NCBI GenBank assembly: GCA_902491345.1
Contig: CABUHI010000014.1
Coordinates: forward strand, 1-55,963
Direction of reading: 5' to 3'
Source of the DNA: an uncultured Collinsella sp.
GTDB lineage: Bacteria; Actinomycetota; Coriobacteriia; Coriobacteriales; Coriobacteriaceae
Length of the DNA stretch: 55,963 nucleotides
Under the pieces are notes generated by a model. The model was not told the origin of the DNA and did no database searches. It worked only from the letters and a program-made list of their open reading frames with translations. A program made the position numbers and the translations under genes. Within the stretch, counting starts at the first letter, position 1; every line of letters starts with the position of its first letter. This document shows positions 18,883 to 26,904 of the stretch, one piece after another.

Positions 18883-19950
18883 CTACACAGCCTGCGCCAG
18901 CTTCTCGGCGCGCTCTGCGGCGGCGAGCGCCTCGATGACGGTGCCGAGCTGATCGCCCAGAAGGACGCCGTTATAGGTGGAGTTGAAACCGATGCGGTGA
19001 TCGGTCACGCGGTCCTGCGGCTGGTTGTAGGTACGGATCTTCTCGGAACGGTTACCGTGGCCGATCTGGCTCTGGCGCTCGGCACCGAGCTCTGCCTGCT
19101 GCTTCTCGAGTTCCATCTCGTACAGACGGGCGCGCAGCATCTGCATGCAGACCTCGCGGTTCTGGATCTGGGAACGCTGCTCCTGCGACTGCACCACGGT
19201 GTTGGTGGGCAGGTGGGTGATGCGCACGGCGGAGTAGGTGGTGTTAACGCACTGACCGCCAGGGCCGGAGGCGCAGTAGGTGTCGATGCGCAGGTCAGAC
19301 TGGTTGATCTGGACGTCGATTTCCTCGGCCTCGGGAAGCACGGCGACGGTAGCCGTGGAGGTCTGAATGCGGCCCTGGGACTCGGTCTTGGGGACGCGCT
19401 GGACACGGTGCACGCCGGACTCGTACTTCATAACGGAGTAGACGCGGTCGCCCTCGACCTTGAACTCAATGGACTTAAAGCCGCCGGCCTCGCTGGGGCT
19501 GGAATCGAGCACGGTAGTCTTCCAGCCGCGCGACTCGCAAAAGCGCTGATACATCTTGTAGAGGTCGCCGGCAAAGATGGCGGCCTCGTCACCACCGGCG
19601 GCGGAGCGAATCTCGACGATGGTGTTCTTGTCGTCGTTGGGGTCGCTCGGGATGAGCATGTACTTGATGTCTTCCTCGAGCTGGGGGAGCTTGGCCTCGT
19701 TTTCGGAGATGTCCATCTGGAGCATCTCCTTCTCATCGGCATCGGTGGTATCGTGCAGCATTTCCTTGGCAGCCTCGATGTCATCGAGCGCGCCGATGTA
19801 CTCGCGCGAGGCGGCGATGAGGTCGGACTGGTGCGCGTATTCCTTGTTGAGACGCGTGAACTCCTTGATATCGGAGGCGACGGCCGGGTCGGAAAGCTTC
19901 TTCTCGAGCTCCTCGTAGGCCTTGATGATCTTTTCGAGCTTGTCGCGCAT
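18883..19950 (-). CDS. prfA: Peptide chain release factor 1
   Basis: This 355-residue protein recognises UAA and UAG and releases the nascent peptide on the ribosome. The codon-recognition PxT motif is PKT in RVPKTESQGRIQTS, and the catalytic GGQ is in SGPGGQCVNTT; its Gln is the target of the neighbouring prmC product. The long N-terminal helical domain is complete. The ATG at 19950 has AAAGGAG six bases upstream; the open frame beyond it runs through a repeat and is not coding. Confidence 0.97.
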   Translation of the reverse strand: MRDKLEKIIKAYEELEKKLSDPAVASDIKEFTRLNKEYAHQSDLIAASREYIGALDDIEAAKEMLHDTTDADEKEMLQMDISENEAKLPQLEEDIKYMLIPSDPNDDKNTIVEIRSAAGGDEAAIFAGDLYKMYQRFCESRGWKTTVLDSSPSEAGGFKSIEFKVEGDRVYSVMKYESGVHRVQRVPKTESQGRIQTSTATVAVLPEAEEIDVQINQSDLRIDTYCASGPGGQCVNTTYSAVRITHLPTNTVVQSQEQRSQIQNREVCMQMLRARLYEMELEKQQAELGAERQSQIGHGNRSEKIRTYNQPQDRVTDHRIGFNSTYNGVLLGDQLGTVIEALAAAERAEKLAQAV

Positions 19951-20143
19951 GACGGACTCCTTTATATGCATGAAGGTGAAAATCGGCAGAATTGATGGGG
20001 CGCGGGGCGCCGCTGCGGGGGTAAGCCTGGCTAGAACATGTCGATCTTCAGATACATGCGCATCCCTTCGCGTATGGGGTACATAGTTGCGTCTAACCCA
20101 CATATGATAGCGTGCGCAGACAGACCTGCATATAACCCGCACG

Positions 20144-20178
20144 GAATCTGACAAAGGGACAGTCCCTTTGTCAGATTC
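20144..20178. repeat. P-family palindrome, copy 1
   Basis: A perfect 17-bp inverted repeat (left arm GAATCTGACAAAGGGAC) has a single-base centre. Its last base is the first of the M20 peptidase stop codon. Other copies are near 26804, 31781, 32824, 36319, 37846 and 53615. The outer arm reads TCTGAC/GTCAGA here, against TGTGAC/GTCACA in most copies. Confidence 0.9.
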
Positions 20179-21593
20179 TAGAGCGTGTGGAGCAGGGCGA
20201 TGAGGAAGCGCACGCCCTGGAGGTAGGCGCGGCGGGTGATGCGCTCGTTGGTGCCGTGGACGCCGCGGTCGCACTCGTCATCGTCTACCACAAAGGCCGA
20301 GAAGCGAATGCACTCGGAGCAAATGCGCTGGTAGTTGGCAGCGTCGGTCGCGCCGATCACGGTCGAGGGCACAATTGCCACTGGCTCGAATGATCCGTTT
20401 TCCTCCGTCCCCTTTGGATCACGGAAATAGCAGGCGGCGATGGAGCGAACCACCTCGAGACCGGGACCACCGATGCGCGGGGACGGCGAGGGTTCGGAGC
20501 TGCCGGGACCCAGCTCCACTTCGACACGACCGGCAAGGTCCGCCCCGGCAACCGCATCACGGCAGCGCGCCACAACGTCGGCCACGCTCGTGCCCTCGAG
20601 CATGCGGAAGTTGATATTAGCCCACATATCCTGCGGCATTACGTTGGCGCCGGTGCTGCCGCCCTCGATCTGCGTGGGCGCGCAGGTGGTCGTCACGAGC
20701 GGGTAGAGCTTCTTGCTGGCGAGGCACTCGCGCACGATGGTGTCCTTGTTGGAGGCAATCTCGTCGGCCGTGTAGAGCCCCAACTCGACGAGCTGGGCGG
20801 CAAGCAAGTCGGTCACGCGCGTCGGCCACTCGATATCGCAGATTGCGGTGATGGCACGGCTGAGCACCTCGAGCGATGTGCCGCCGTAGGGGTTGGACGA
20901 ATGCCCGCCCTCACTCTTCGTCTTGAGTACGATATCGGCGTAGCCCTTCTCCGCGAGGTCGGCATGCATAAGCCAGCCCTCGCCCGCGCCATACTCGGCA
21001 GCCGAAACAATACGGTAGTCACCCTCGTCGATCAGATATTCAAGTTCAACGCCACGCTCCTCGAGCACACGACCGATCGCCCCCGCGCCGTACTGCGTGG
21101 TTTCCTCGTCCTGGCCAAAGGCGAGCAGCAGGGTACGCTTGTGCTCCCAGCCGTGCGCGAGCGCATACTCAACCGCCTCGAGAATGCCTGCGACCTGGTC
21201 TTTCATATCGATGGCGCCGCGACCCCAAATGTAGGTGTCGTCCACATGTCCGCTAAAGGGGGCATGCGTCCAGTCAGCCTCGGTGCCGGGTACCACGGGA
21301 ACCACGTCCATGTGGCCCATGAGCATAATGGGCTTGAGGGCAGGGTCGGAACCGCCAAGCGTCACCAATAGCGAATGGTCGATAAGCTCGACCTTACCCG
21401 CCGTAAATACGTGCGGATACGCCTGCTGCATATACGCGCGCAGGTCGTCGAACGGCTGCCAGTCCACCGCCTCGGCATCCATACTCGAGATGGTCGGAAA
21501 CGACAGCACGCGACCCAAGCGCTCGCACGCGCCAGCCTCGTCTATATCGGCAAAATCGTCCTCATGCGCAAAGAAGCGCCAAACCTCGGCCAT
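20178..21593 (-). CDS. M20-family metallopeptidase (carboxypeptidase/aminoacylase type)
   Basis: This 471-residue protein has the full di-zinc set of the M20 Cps1/PM20D1-like group: H94 and D96 (GHMDVVP), D129 (GRGAIDMKD), E163-E164 (QDEETT), E190 (LIDEGD) and H446 (GVHGTNE). H231 (EGGHSS) marks the lid domain. Such enzymes cleave C-terminal residues or N-acyl amino acids. Residues 391-401 (RDPKGTEENGS) are an extra loop whose DNA matches an intergenic repeat at 39159. The ATG at 21593 has AAAGGA four bases upstream. It is downstream of the amino-acid ABC importer and probably shares its transcript. Confidence 0.88.
   Translation of the reverse strand: MAEVWRFFAHEDDFADIDEAGACERLGRVLSFPTISSMDAEAVDWQPFDDLRAYMQQAYPHVFTAGKVELIDHSLLVTLGGSDPALKPIMLMGHMDVVPVVPGTEADWTHAPFSGHVDDTYIWGRGAIDMKDQVAGILEAVEYALAHGWEHKRTLLLAFGQDEETTQYGAGAIGRVLEERGVELEYLIDEGDYRIVSAAEYGAGEGWLMHADLAEKGYADIVLKTKSEGGHSSNPYGGTSLEVLSRAITAICDIEWPTRVTDLLAAQLVELGLYTADEIASNKDTIVRECLASKKLYPLVTTTCAPTQIEGGSTGANVMPQDMWANINFRMLEGTSVADVVARCRDAVAGADLAGRVEVELGPGSSEPSPSPRIGGPGLEVVRSIAACYFRDPKGTEENGSFEPVAIVPSTVIGATDAANYQRICSECIRFSAFVVDDDECDRGVHGTNERITRRAYLQGVRFLIALLHTL
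20391..20421. repeat. 31-bp S repeat inside the M20 peptidase gene
   Basis: The 31-bp unit begins TGATCC and ends GGATCA around the core TTTTCCTCCGTCC. An intergenic relative of identical length lies at 39159-39189. It encodes residues 391-401 of the peptidase in frame. Confidence 0.65.
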
Positions 21594-21665
21594 GACATCC
21601 TTTCGATTGTGATGACGAGGGCCGCCCCACCGGAGCGGCCCTGCCACATAAGCGTTTGCGGTCGG

Positions 21666-22451
21666 TTATTTGTCCTCGAGATAACGCGAGAGGAACTCGC
21701 GAGTGCGCTGGTGCTTGGGGTTGCCGAAGAGCTCGGCCGGCGCGGCGTCCTCGAGCACCACGCCCTTGTCCATAAAGACCACGCGGTCGGACACCGTGCG
21801 GGCAAAAGCCATCTCGTGCGTGACGACGACCATGGTCATGCCTGCGGCAGCGAGCTTGCGCATGACCTCGAGCACTTCTCCCACGATCTCGGGGTCGAGC
21901 GCGGAGGTCGGCTCGTCGAACAGCATGATCTGCGGATTCATGCACAGGGCACGAGCGATGGCCACACGCTGCTTTTGACCACCGGACAGGCGGCCCACGG
22001 CGGCGTGCGCGAACTTCTCGAGTCCCACGCTGGTCAGGTGCTCCATCGCGACCTTCTCGGCCTCGGCCTTGCTCATCTTTTTGAGCGTGACGGGCGCGAG
22101 CGTGCAGTTGTCGAGCACATCCATGTTGTTGAACAAGTTAAAGCCCTGGAACACCATGCCGATGTCCTCGCGGAGTTTATTGATATTGCAGCGCTCGGCC
22201 GTAAGGTCCTGGCCGTGGAACCAGATGTGGCCCGCGTCCGGGGTCTCGAGCAGATTGAGGCAGCGCAGGAAGGTCGACTTGCCCGAGCCCGAGGCGCCGA
22301 TAATGGTGACGACCTCGCCGGGGTTAACGGACAGGTCGATGCCCTTGAGTACCTCGAGCGAGCCGAAGCTCTTGCGCAGGCCCTCGACGCGGATGAGCGG
22401 CTCATTGGTCTGTGCGGCGGCCGCAACGCCGGTAATGGCGGTATCTGCCAT
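21666..22451 (-). CDS. Polar amino-acid ABC transporter ATP-binding protein
   Basis: This 261-residue ATPase of the GlnQ/ArtP type has Walker A GASGSGKST, Q-loop FQGFNLF, signature LSGGQKQR, Walker B IMLFDEPTSALD and H-loop THEM. It powers the adjacent permease and substrate-binding protein from the cytoplasmic face. The ATG at 22451 has GGAG seven bases upstream; the open frame upstream of it lies in the permease gene end. The substrate is not predictable from this subunit. Confidence 0.95.
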   Translation of the reverse strand: MADTAITGVAAAAQTNEPLIRVEGLRKSFGSLEVLKGIDLSVNPGEVVTIIGASGSGKSTFLRCLNLLETPDAGHIWFHGQDLTAERCNINKLREDIGMVFQGFNLFNNMDVLDNCTLAPVTLKKMSKAEAEKVAMEHLTSVGLEKFAHAAVGRLSGGQKQRVAIARALCMNPQIMLFDEPTSALDPEIVGEVLEVMRKLAAAGMTMVVVTHEMAFARTVSDRVVFMDKGVVLEDAAPAELFGNPKHQRTREFLSRYLEDK

Positions 22452-22473
22452 GATGATTCTCCTCGTCTTAAGC

Positions 22474-23622
22474 CTAGTTGGAGCTGGGCAGCGTGACCGG
22501 AGCCTCGGCGCCGAGCTTTTTGCCAAAGGCCTCGAGCAGGCGGCTCGCCACGAGCGTCAGGATCAGGTAGACCACGAGCGCCACGCAGTAGACCTCCATC
22601 TGGCGGTAGTACACGCCGGCGACGGTGGTGGTGGCGTACATGAGGTCGAACACGCCGATGACCGAGAGCACCGACGAATCCTTGATGTTGATGATGAGCT
22701 CGTTGGTGAGCGCCGGAATCGCGTTTTTAATGCCCTGGGGGAACACGACCTTGCGCATAGCCTGCCACTGCGACAGGCCCAGCGAGCGTGCTGCCTCGGC
22801 CTGGCCGGGATCGATAGACTCGATGCCGCCGCGCAGGACCTCCATCATGTAGGCGGTGGAGTTGAGCGAGATGGTGACGAGGCCAGCGGTAAAGGTGCTC
22901 CAGATCTGGTTGGCCTGGGCGGTCTCGAAGCCCATGCCGCGCAAAACGGTGAAGCCCGCGTAATAGATGAGCAGACCCTGGACCATCATGGGCGTGCCGC
23001 GCACGATGGTGGAGTAGACGGTCGCAAAGCCGCGGCCGATACTCTTAAAGAAGCGCACCAGGTCGTTGTCCACGCGATCGAAGGTCTGAATGCGCAGGAA
23101 CACAAAAAGCAGCGCCAGGAAAAAGGCAATGACGGTGCCGAAGGTGGCAAGCGCGATGGTGATCTCGATACCGCGAATGAAGAAGTCCCCGCTCTTGTAG
23201 GTCATGTAGACCAGGCTCGACAAAAAGTCGCTGGGGTTGGAGTCCGAGACAATGCTCACCTGCACCAGATCGATAAACGACATGACGCAACGGTCGACAA
23301 AGAAGATCGCCGCAATAGCAACGACGACATAACTGCCCAGGCGCGCGCCGCGACGGAAGCGCTCGGAAGCAAACGGCGACGTTTCGCGATAGTCGTTCCA
23401 GTGCATGAGCTTGGTGACCAGCGCCGCCGCCGACACGACGAGCCAGGCCCAAAGAATCGCCCAAAGGCAATCTTGGAACACGCCCGTGGGGGCCAAGAAG
23501 CTCAGCGGCGTGGGGTTGCGCTGGCTAAACGCCAAGCTGAGCGCCGCGATGACGCTCGTGCCCAGGTACATATAACGGTGGTCGGCCTTGATAAAGGAGG
23601 CCAGGCGATTAATGGTTTTCAT
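22474..23622 (-). CDS. Polar amino-acid ABC transporter permease
   Basis: This 382-residue permease of the HisMQ/GlnP type has the EAA loop EAARSLGLSQWQAMRKVVFPQG in its C-terminal half, which contacts the ATPase. The family core has about five helices in 220 residues. Here about 150 extra N-terminal residues add three more hydrophobic segments (about 20-32, 52-70 and 96-112). It starts 9 nt after the binding-protein gene and is clearly in the same operon. Confidence 0.92.
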   Translation of the reverse strand: MKTINRLASFIKADHRYMYLGTSVIAALSLAFSQRNPTPLSFLAPTGVFQDCLWAILWAWLVVSAAALVTKLMHWNDYRETSPFASERFRRGARLGSYVVVAIAAIFFVDRCVMSFIDLVQVSIVSDSNPSDFLSSLVYMTYKSGDFFIRGIEITIALATFGTVIAFFLALLFVFLRIQTFDRVDNDLVRFFKSIGRGFATVYSTIVRGTPMMVQGLLIYYAGFTVLRGMGFETAQANQIWSTFTAGLVTISLNSTAYMMEVLRGGIESIDPGQAEAARSLGLSQWQAMRKVVFPQGIKNAIPALTNELIINIKDSSVLSVIGVFDLMYATTTVAGVYYRQMEVYCVALVVYLILTLVASRLLEAFGKKLGAEAPVTLPSSN

Positions 23623-23631
23623 GCTGCCTCC

Positions 23632-24558
23632 CTATGCCGGCTGACGGTCGAGGCACGCGTCCCACATTTGGTCGCGCTCCTCTTGGCTAATGCCCTTGAG
23701 TGTCTTGTCGATGAGCTTAAGCAGTTTGTCCGAGCCCTTGCGGCAGCCGACGTTTGCCGTGACCTCCTGCTTAAAGCCCTCGCCCTCGGCAAATTGAATC
23801 GGCACGATACCCGGGTTTTGGGCCATATAGCCCTTCTCATTCTCGGTGTTGTAGGTCACAGCGTCGCACGTGCCCTGCAGCAGGTTCGAAAACACCGTGG
23901 GAACCGAATCGACCGGGTTCTTGTGGACAACGCCCGGGATCTCGTCGATGACGGTATCGAGCATGGTGTCCTTTTGGCCGAGCACCGTAGCGCCGCTAAA
24001 GTCGCTGAGTTTGGTCGCGTTTTGGTAGGGCGAGCCCTCTTTTACGAACAGGCCAAAGTAGCCGATAAAGTACGGGTCGGAGAAGCCGACGGACTCCTCG
24101 CGCTCGGGCGTGGCGCTCATGCCGGCGATGATGAGGTCGATCTGGCCGTTGTTGAGCGAATCGATAAGGCCCGAGAAGCTCTGCTTGACGGCAACGGGCT
24201 CGCCGCCGAGGGCCTTGCAGACGCTCTTGGCGATCTGCACGTCGTAACCGTCGGCATAGGCGCCCTGCACGTTGTCGATGGGGATGGTGTACTCGCTGGC
24301 CTCGGAGACCTGCCAGTTGTACGGGGCGTAGGCCGCCTCCATGCCAATGCGGATCTTATCCTTGCCGATCACGGAATCGGACAGGTCGTCGCGACCGCCG
24401 CCCGTCGTGGGCTGAACTACTTCCAGCGTGGAGGGGCGCTGGCAACCGGCAAGTGCGCCGGCGACGACAGAAGCGCTCGCAGCGAGAGCACTACCCAAAA
24501 AGATGCGACGGCTGCATACCGGCTGTGGATGCGCGTCGCGTTGATGGGGAGAATGCAT
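23632..24558 (-). CDS. Amino-acid ABC transporter substrate-binding lipoprotein
   Basis: This 308-residue family-3 solute-binding protein has a twin-arginine-like start (SRRIFLGS) and a lipobox LAGC, so it is probably a Tat-exported lipoprotein. The mature domain has the family pattern: IRIGMEAAYAPYNW, GYDVQIAKSVCKALG, then SGLIDSLNNGQIDLIIAGMSATPEREE split across the ligand cleft. Acidic and aromatic residues suggest a polar amino acid, but the ligand is unknown. The ATG at 24558 has AAGG about nine bases upstream. Confidence 0.93.
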   Translation of the reverse strand: MHSPHQRDAHPQPVCSRRIFLGSALAASASVVAGALAGCQRPSTLEVVQPTTGGGRDDLSDSVIGKDKIRIGMEAAYAPYNWQVSEASEYTIPIDNVQGAYADGYDVQIAKSVCKALGGEPVAVKQSFSGLIDSLNNGQIDLIIAGMSATPEREESVGFSDPYFIGYFGLFVKEGSPYQNATKLSDFSGATVLGQKDTMLDTVIDEIPGVVHKNPVDSVPTVFSNLLQGTCDAVTYNTENEKGYMAQNPGIVPIQFAEGEGFKQEVTANVGCRKGSDKLLKLIDKTLKGISQEERDQMWDACLDRQPA

Positions 24559-24625
24559 AATCTGCCTTCCCTGTTGAATCGTATGCTGACGACTTAACAG
24601 GATACCGCTCAGCGCTACCTCCAGC

Positions 24626-24649
24626 AAATGCATATATAAATGCATATAT
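24626..24649. promoter_or_regulatory. Tandem 12-bp repeat upstream of the amino-acid importer
   Basis: Two perfect copies of AAATGCATATAT lie back to back, followed by GCA. They give a dyad ATGCAT-ATATAA-ATGCAT, similar in spacing to an ARG box. It is about 70 bp upstream of the binding-protein start and could be an operator. No regulator is encoded nearby. Confidence 0.4.
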
Positions 24650-24676
24650 GCAAGTTTACGAACTGAAAACGATTGG

Positions 24677-24732
24677 TAGTCGTTGGGGACGTTCTTAAAC
24701 GACTAGTCAAACAAGAACGTCCCCAACGACTA
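24677..24732. repeat. Long L-family inverted repeat
   Basis: Perfect 20-bp arms, starting TAGTCGTTGGGGACGTTCTT, flank a 16-nt loop that contains GACTAGTC. A near-identical copy is at 39233-39288. It adjoins element C. Confidence 0.85.
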
Positions 24733-24847
24733 GGCATGAAAAAGGCAAGGCATAGACCTTCTGGTCATGCCTTGCCTTTTGAATGACAAATTGTCGCCCT
24801 GGGCGGCGCGCAGCGTCGACTAGTCCGCCGTTCGTCAGAACGGCGGA
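24733..24847. repeat. Two-hairpin 3'-UTR element, copy C
   Basis: Hairpin 1 (24739-24780) is like that of copy A, but GGCAGGGCAT/ATGCCCTGCC has become GGCAAGGCAT/ATGCCTTGCC, a compensated pair. On the minus strand it ends in T5. Hairpin 2 (24824-24847) is TCCGCCGTTC-GTCA-GAACGGCGGA, as in copy B. It ends 4 bp from the stop of the epimerase-like gene. Confidence 0.85.
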
Positions 24848-24851
24848 ACCT

Positions 24852-25745
24852 CTAGAATAAGGTGACGCTAAAGCTACGGACGTCCGTCTCGCCCGGTGCC
24901 AGCGTAATGGTGTTGGCCTTGTGCTCAAAGACGTCGTCCTCGGTGTCCATGGTGGTGTGACCGGTCCAGGGCTCGATCGCCACAAACGGAGCGTCGTTGG
25001 CGGCAGACCACACGCCGATGTACTTAAAGCCCTCAAAGTCGATCTTGACGCCGTGACCCGACTTGCGACCGCGCAGCGTGAGCGTGGAGCCCGGGGTATC
25101 GGTGAACATGATGGCGTCGTTATCGAAGCTGCGGTGCGTGATGGGCAGCACGTCCGAGTTATCGGGAGCCTTGTAGCTACCCTCGAACGTCATAAGACCG
25201 TCGGGCGTGATGATGGGAGCCTCATTAGTCCAAGCCTCGGTAAACGCCAGCTCGTAATCCTCGAATGCCTCGTCCTCGGCACCGGGAGCCGGTACGTTAA
25301 ACGCGGGGTGGCCGCCCACCGAGAACGGCAGGTCCACGTCGCCGGTGTTGGTGACGGCAAAGGTCTGCGTGAGGGTGGCGTCGCCGGTCAGGGCATAGGT
25401 CATGTTGAGCTTAAAGTGGAACGGAAAGGCCTTGAGCGACTCGGGCGTGTCGGTGATCTCGTAAGTTACCGAGGAGCCGTCCTCCGAAACCTCGACCAGC
25501 TCGTGCTCGACGATGCGCGCGAGTCCGTGGCGCGGCATCTCGCAGGTGCCGGCCGCAGACGTTGCCGTGTTGTTGCGCAGCGAACCCACAATGGGGAACA
25601 GGATGGGCGCGTGCTTGCCCCAAAAGGCGGGGTCGCCCTGCCACAGATACTCGTTGCCGTTGAGGGCAAGGCTCGTGAGCTGGGCGCCCATGGAATCGAT
25701 GGCCGCGGTGAGGCCGCCGCGCTTGATGGTAGTGACGGTAGACAT
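24852..25745 (-). CDS. Aldose 1-epimerase family protein
   Basis: This 297-residue galactose-mutarotase-like beta-sandwich is closest in pattern to the LacX/YeaD branch. It has LWQGDPAFWGKHAPILFPIVG, the catalytic-type PRHGLAR histidine, SVGGHPAFNVP, and a late acidic VAIEPWTG as the probable catalytic Glu. Family members interconvert sugar anomers or act on hexose 6-phosphates; the substrate is unknown. The ATG at 25745 has GGAGG seven bases upstream. It is monocistronic, ending at repeat element C. Confidence 0.85.
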   Translation of the reverse strand: MSTVTTIKRGGLTAAIDSMGAQLTSLALNGNEYLWQGDPAFWGKHAPILFPIVGSLRNNTATSAAGTCEMPRHGLARIVEHELVEVSEDGSSVTYEITDTPESLKAFPFHFKLNMTYALTGDATLTQTFAVTNTGDVDLPFSVGGHPAFNVPAPGAEDEAFEDYELAFTEAWTNEAPIITPDGLMTFEGSYKAPDNSDVLPITHRSFDNDAIMFTDTPGSTLTLRGRKSGHGVKIDFEGFKYIGVWSAANDAPFVAIEPWTGHTTMDTEDDVFEHKANTITLAPGETDVRSFSVTLF

Positions 25746-25858
25746 GCTACTTCCTCCAAAAGTAAACAATAGTGTCGAGGGCTATTGTCCCACTCTTGGC
25801 GGCGGGACGGGACGGCAGGCGATTATTGAGTAGCCATAGCGGAATGAGCGGCGAGCGC

Positions 25859-26728
25859 CTACTGGGTATCTACGTAAAGGTCGAACCCGCCCTGCGGTGT
25901 GGTGTCGACCGTATCGGGCGCCTGCGAGCTAAAGCTCACGGGAACCATGCGCTTTGAGGCGCGGAAGCGCGTGCCGTCGGTGGCGACGGGCGGTTCATCG
26001 ACGGTGAGCTCGTAGTCGCCGGGCTTAAGTTCGATGCCGTCACCAGCGGAATTGACGTATTGATACTCGTCAATCGTCTGCCCTTTGAGCGTGCGCCCCA
26101 CGATATGGATGAGCATTTGGCTGTCGCCGCGCGCGGTGTCCCACGTCGCGCCGTCCTTGACCTCGACCGACACATGTATCGAGCGCGTGCGGCCGAGCGA
26201 TTGCTCGACAGACATCTCGACCTTGGCGGCGTCTTTTCGCTGTTGTTCGACATGGCTCCAGACGTTTCCAATTACCGAGCATGCGATAACGCCGGCCATA
26301 AAGGCGATAAGGATGGGGCCGAGCGGCGAGCGACGTCCCGCATCTTCCTCGCGAGACAGATTGGGGCGACGTGTGGGTGCGGGCGCCTGAGCGCCCTGCG
26401 AGGGCACGTCGAGAATGCTGAAGGATGCCGTGCTGTCGGGATCGATGGTGTGACGCGGCTGCGGGGTCTTTGCCGGCGAGATCGACATGTCGGCTGGCTC
26501 GCCGAGCGTGGCCGTAGCGTCGGCCTTGGCCTCGTCTGCCTCGGCCTGGGCCCAAGCTTGTTCGAAGGTCAGGGGCTCGACGGGATCGAGGGCGGCGTCC
26601 GAGTCGGCGGCGACGTCGTTGCCGGTCTCGTCCTCGTCGCTCGACACGCCACGCGGCGTAGGCTCGTCCCACCCCTCGTCCGGAGCCTCACCCTCGCTAT
26701 ACCACCATTCAAAGTTATCGATATCCAT
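25859..26728 (-). CDS. Single-pass membrane protein of unknown function
   Basis: I do not recognise this 289-residue protein. Residues 1-130 are acidic and low-complexity, with a Trp-rich start (DNFEWWYSEGE). One membrane segment follows at about 133-152 (LGPILIAFMAGVIACSVIGN). The C-terminal 130 residues form a probable extracytoplasmic beta-rich domain containing SIHVSVEVKDG and GDYELTVDEPP. No signal peptide precedes the membrane segment, so the acidic part should be cytoplasmic. It is transcribed alone. A weak AAGGGG lies about nine bases before the ATG. Confidence 0.75.
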   Translation of the reverse strand: MDIDNFEWWYSEGEAPDEGWDEPTPRGVSSDEDETGNDVAADSDAALDPVEPLTFEQAWAQAEADEAKADATATLGEPADMSISPAKTPQPRHTIDPDSTASFSILDVPSQGAQAPAPTRRPNLSREEDAGRRSPLGPILIAFMAGVIACSVIGNVWSHVEQQRKDAAKVEMSVEQSLGRTRSIHVSVEVKDGATWDTARGDSQMLIHIVGRTLKGQTIDEYQYVNSAGDGIELKPGDYELTVDEPPVATDGTRFRASKRMVPVSFSSQAPDTVDTTPQGGFDLYVDTQ

Positions 26729-26803
26729 ACGGGGCGCCCCTTAGGCCTCGCAAATAAACACTTGTTAGCCTTATACCCGCAGATGGCGCTGGAGCTCGCA
26801 CGG

Positions 26804-26836
26804 AATGCGATAAAGGGACTGCTCCTTTGTCGCATC
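26804..26836. repeat. P-family palindrome, copy 2 (diverged)
   Basis: The arms read ATGCGATAAAGG and CCTTTGTCGCAT around a degenerate centre. The GCG/CGC step replaces GTG/CAC of other copies with pairing kept. Confidence 0.75.
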
Positions 26837-26904
26837 GAAGTTGCGGTGGAATAGTTCCTGTTTGCACGTCCACTCGAGCTATTTAGGGACTATTTCACCG
26901 CAAG

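Noticed and set aside
19951..20274. N-terminal extension of the release factor
   Set aside because: The frame is open but passes through a P palindrome and the upstream gene. The ATG at 19950 has a good ribosome site and gives the standard RF1 start.
22069..24597. 842-codon plus-strand open frame across the amino-acid ABC genes
   Set aside because: It is a shadow of the importer operon, with no family pattern.
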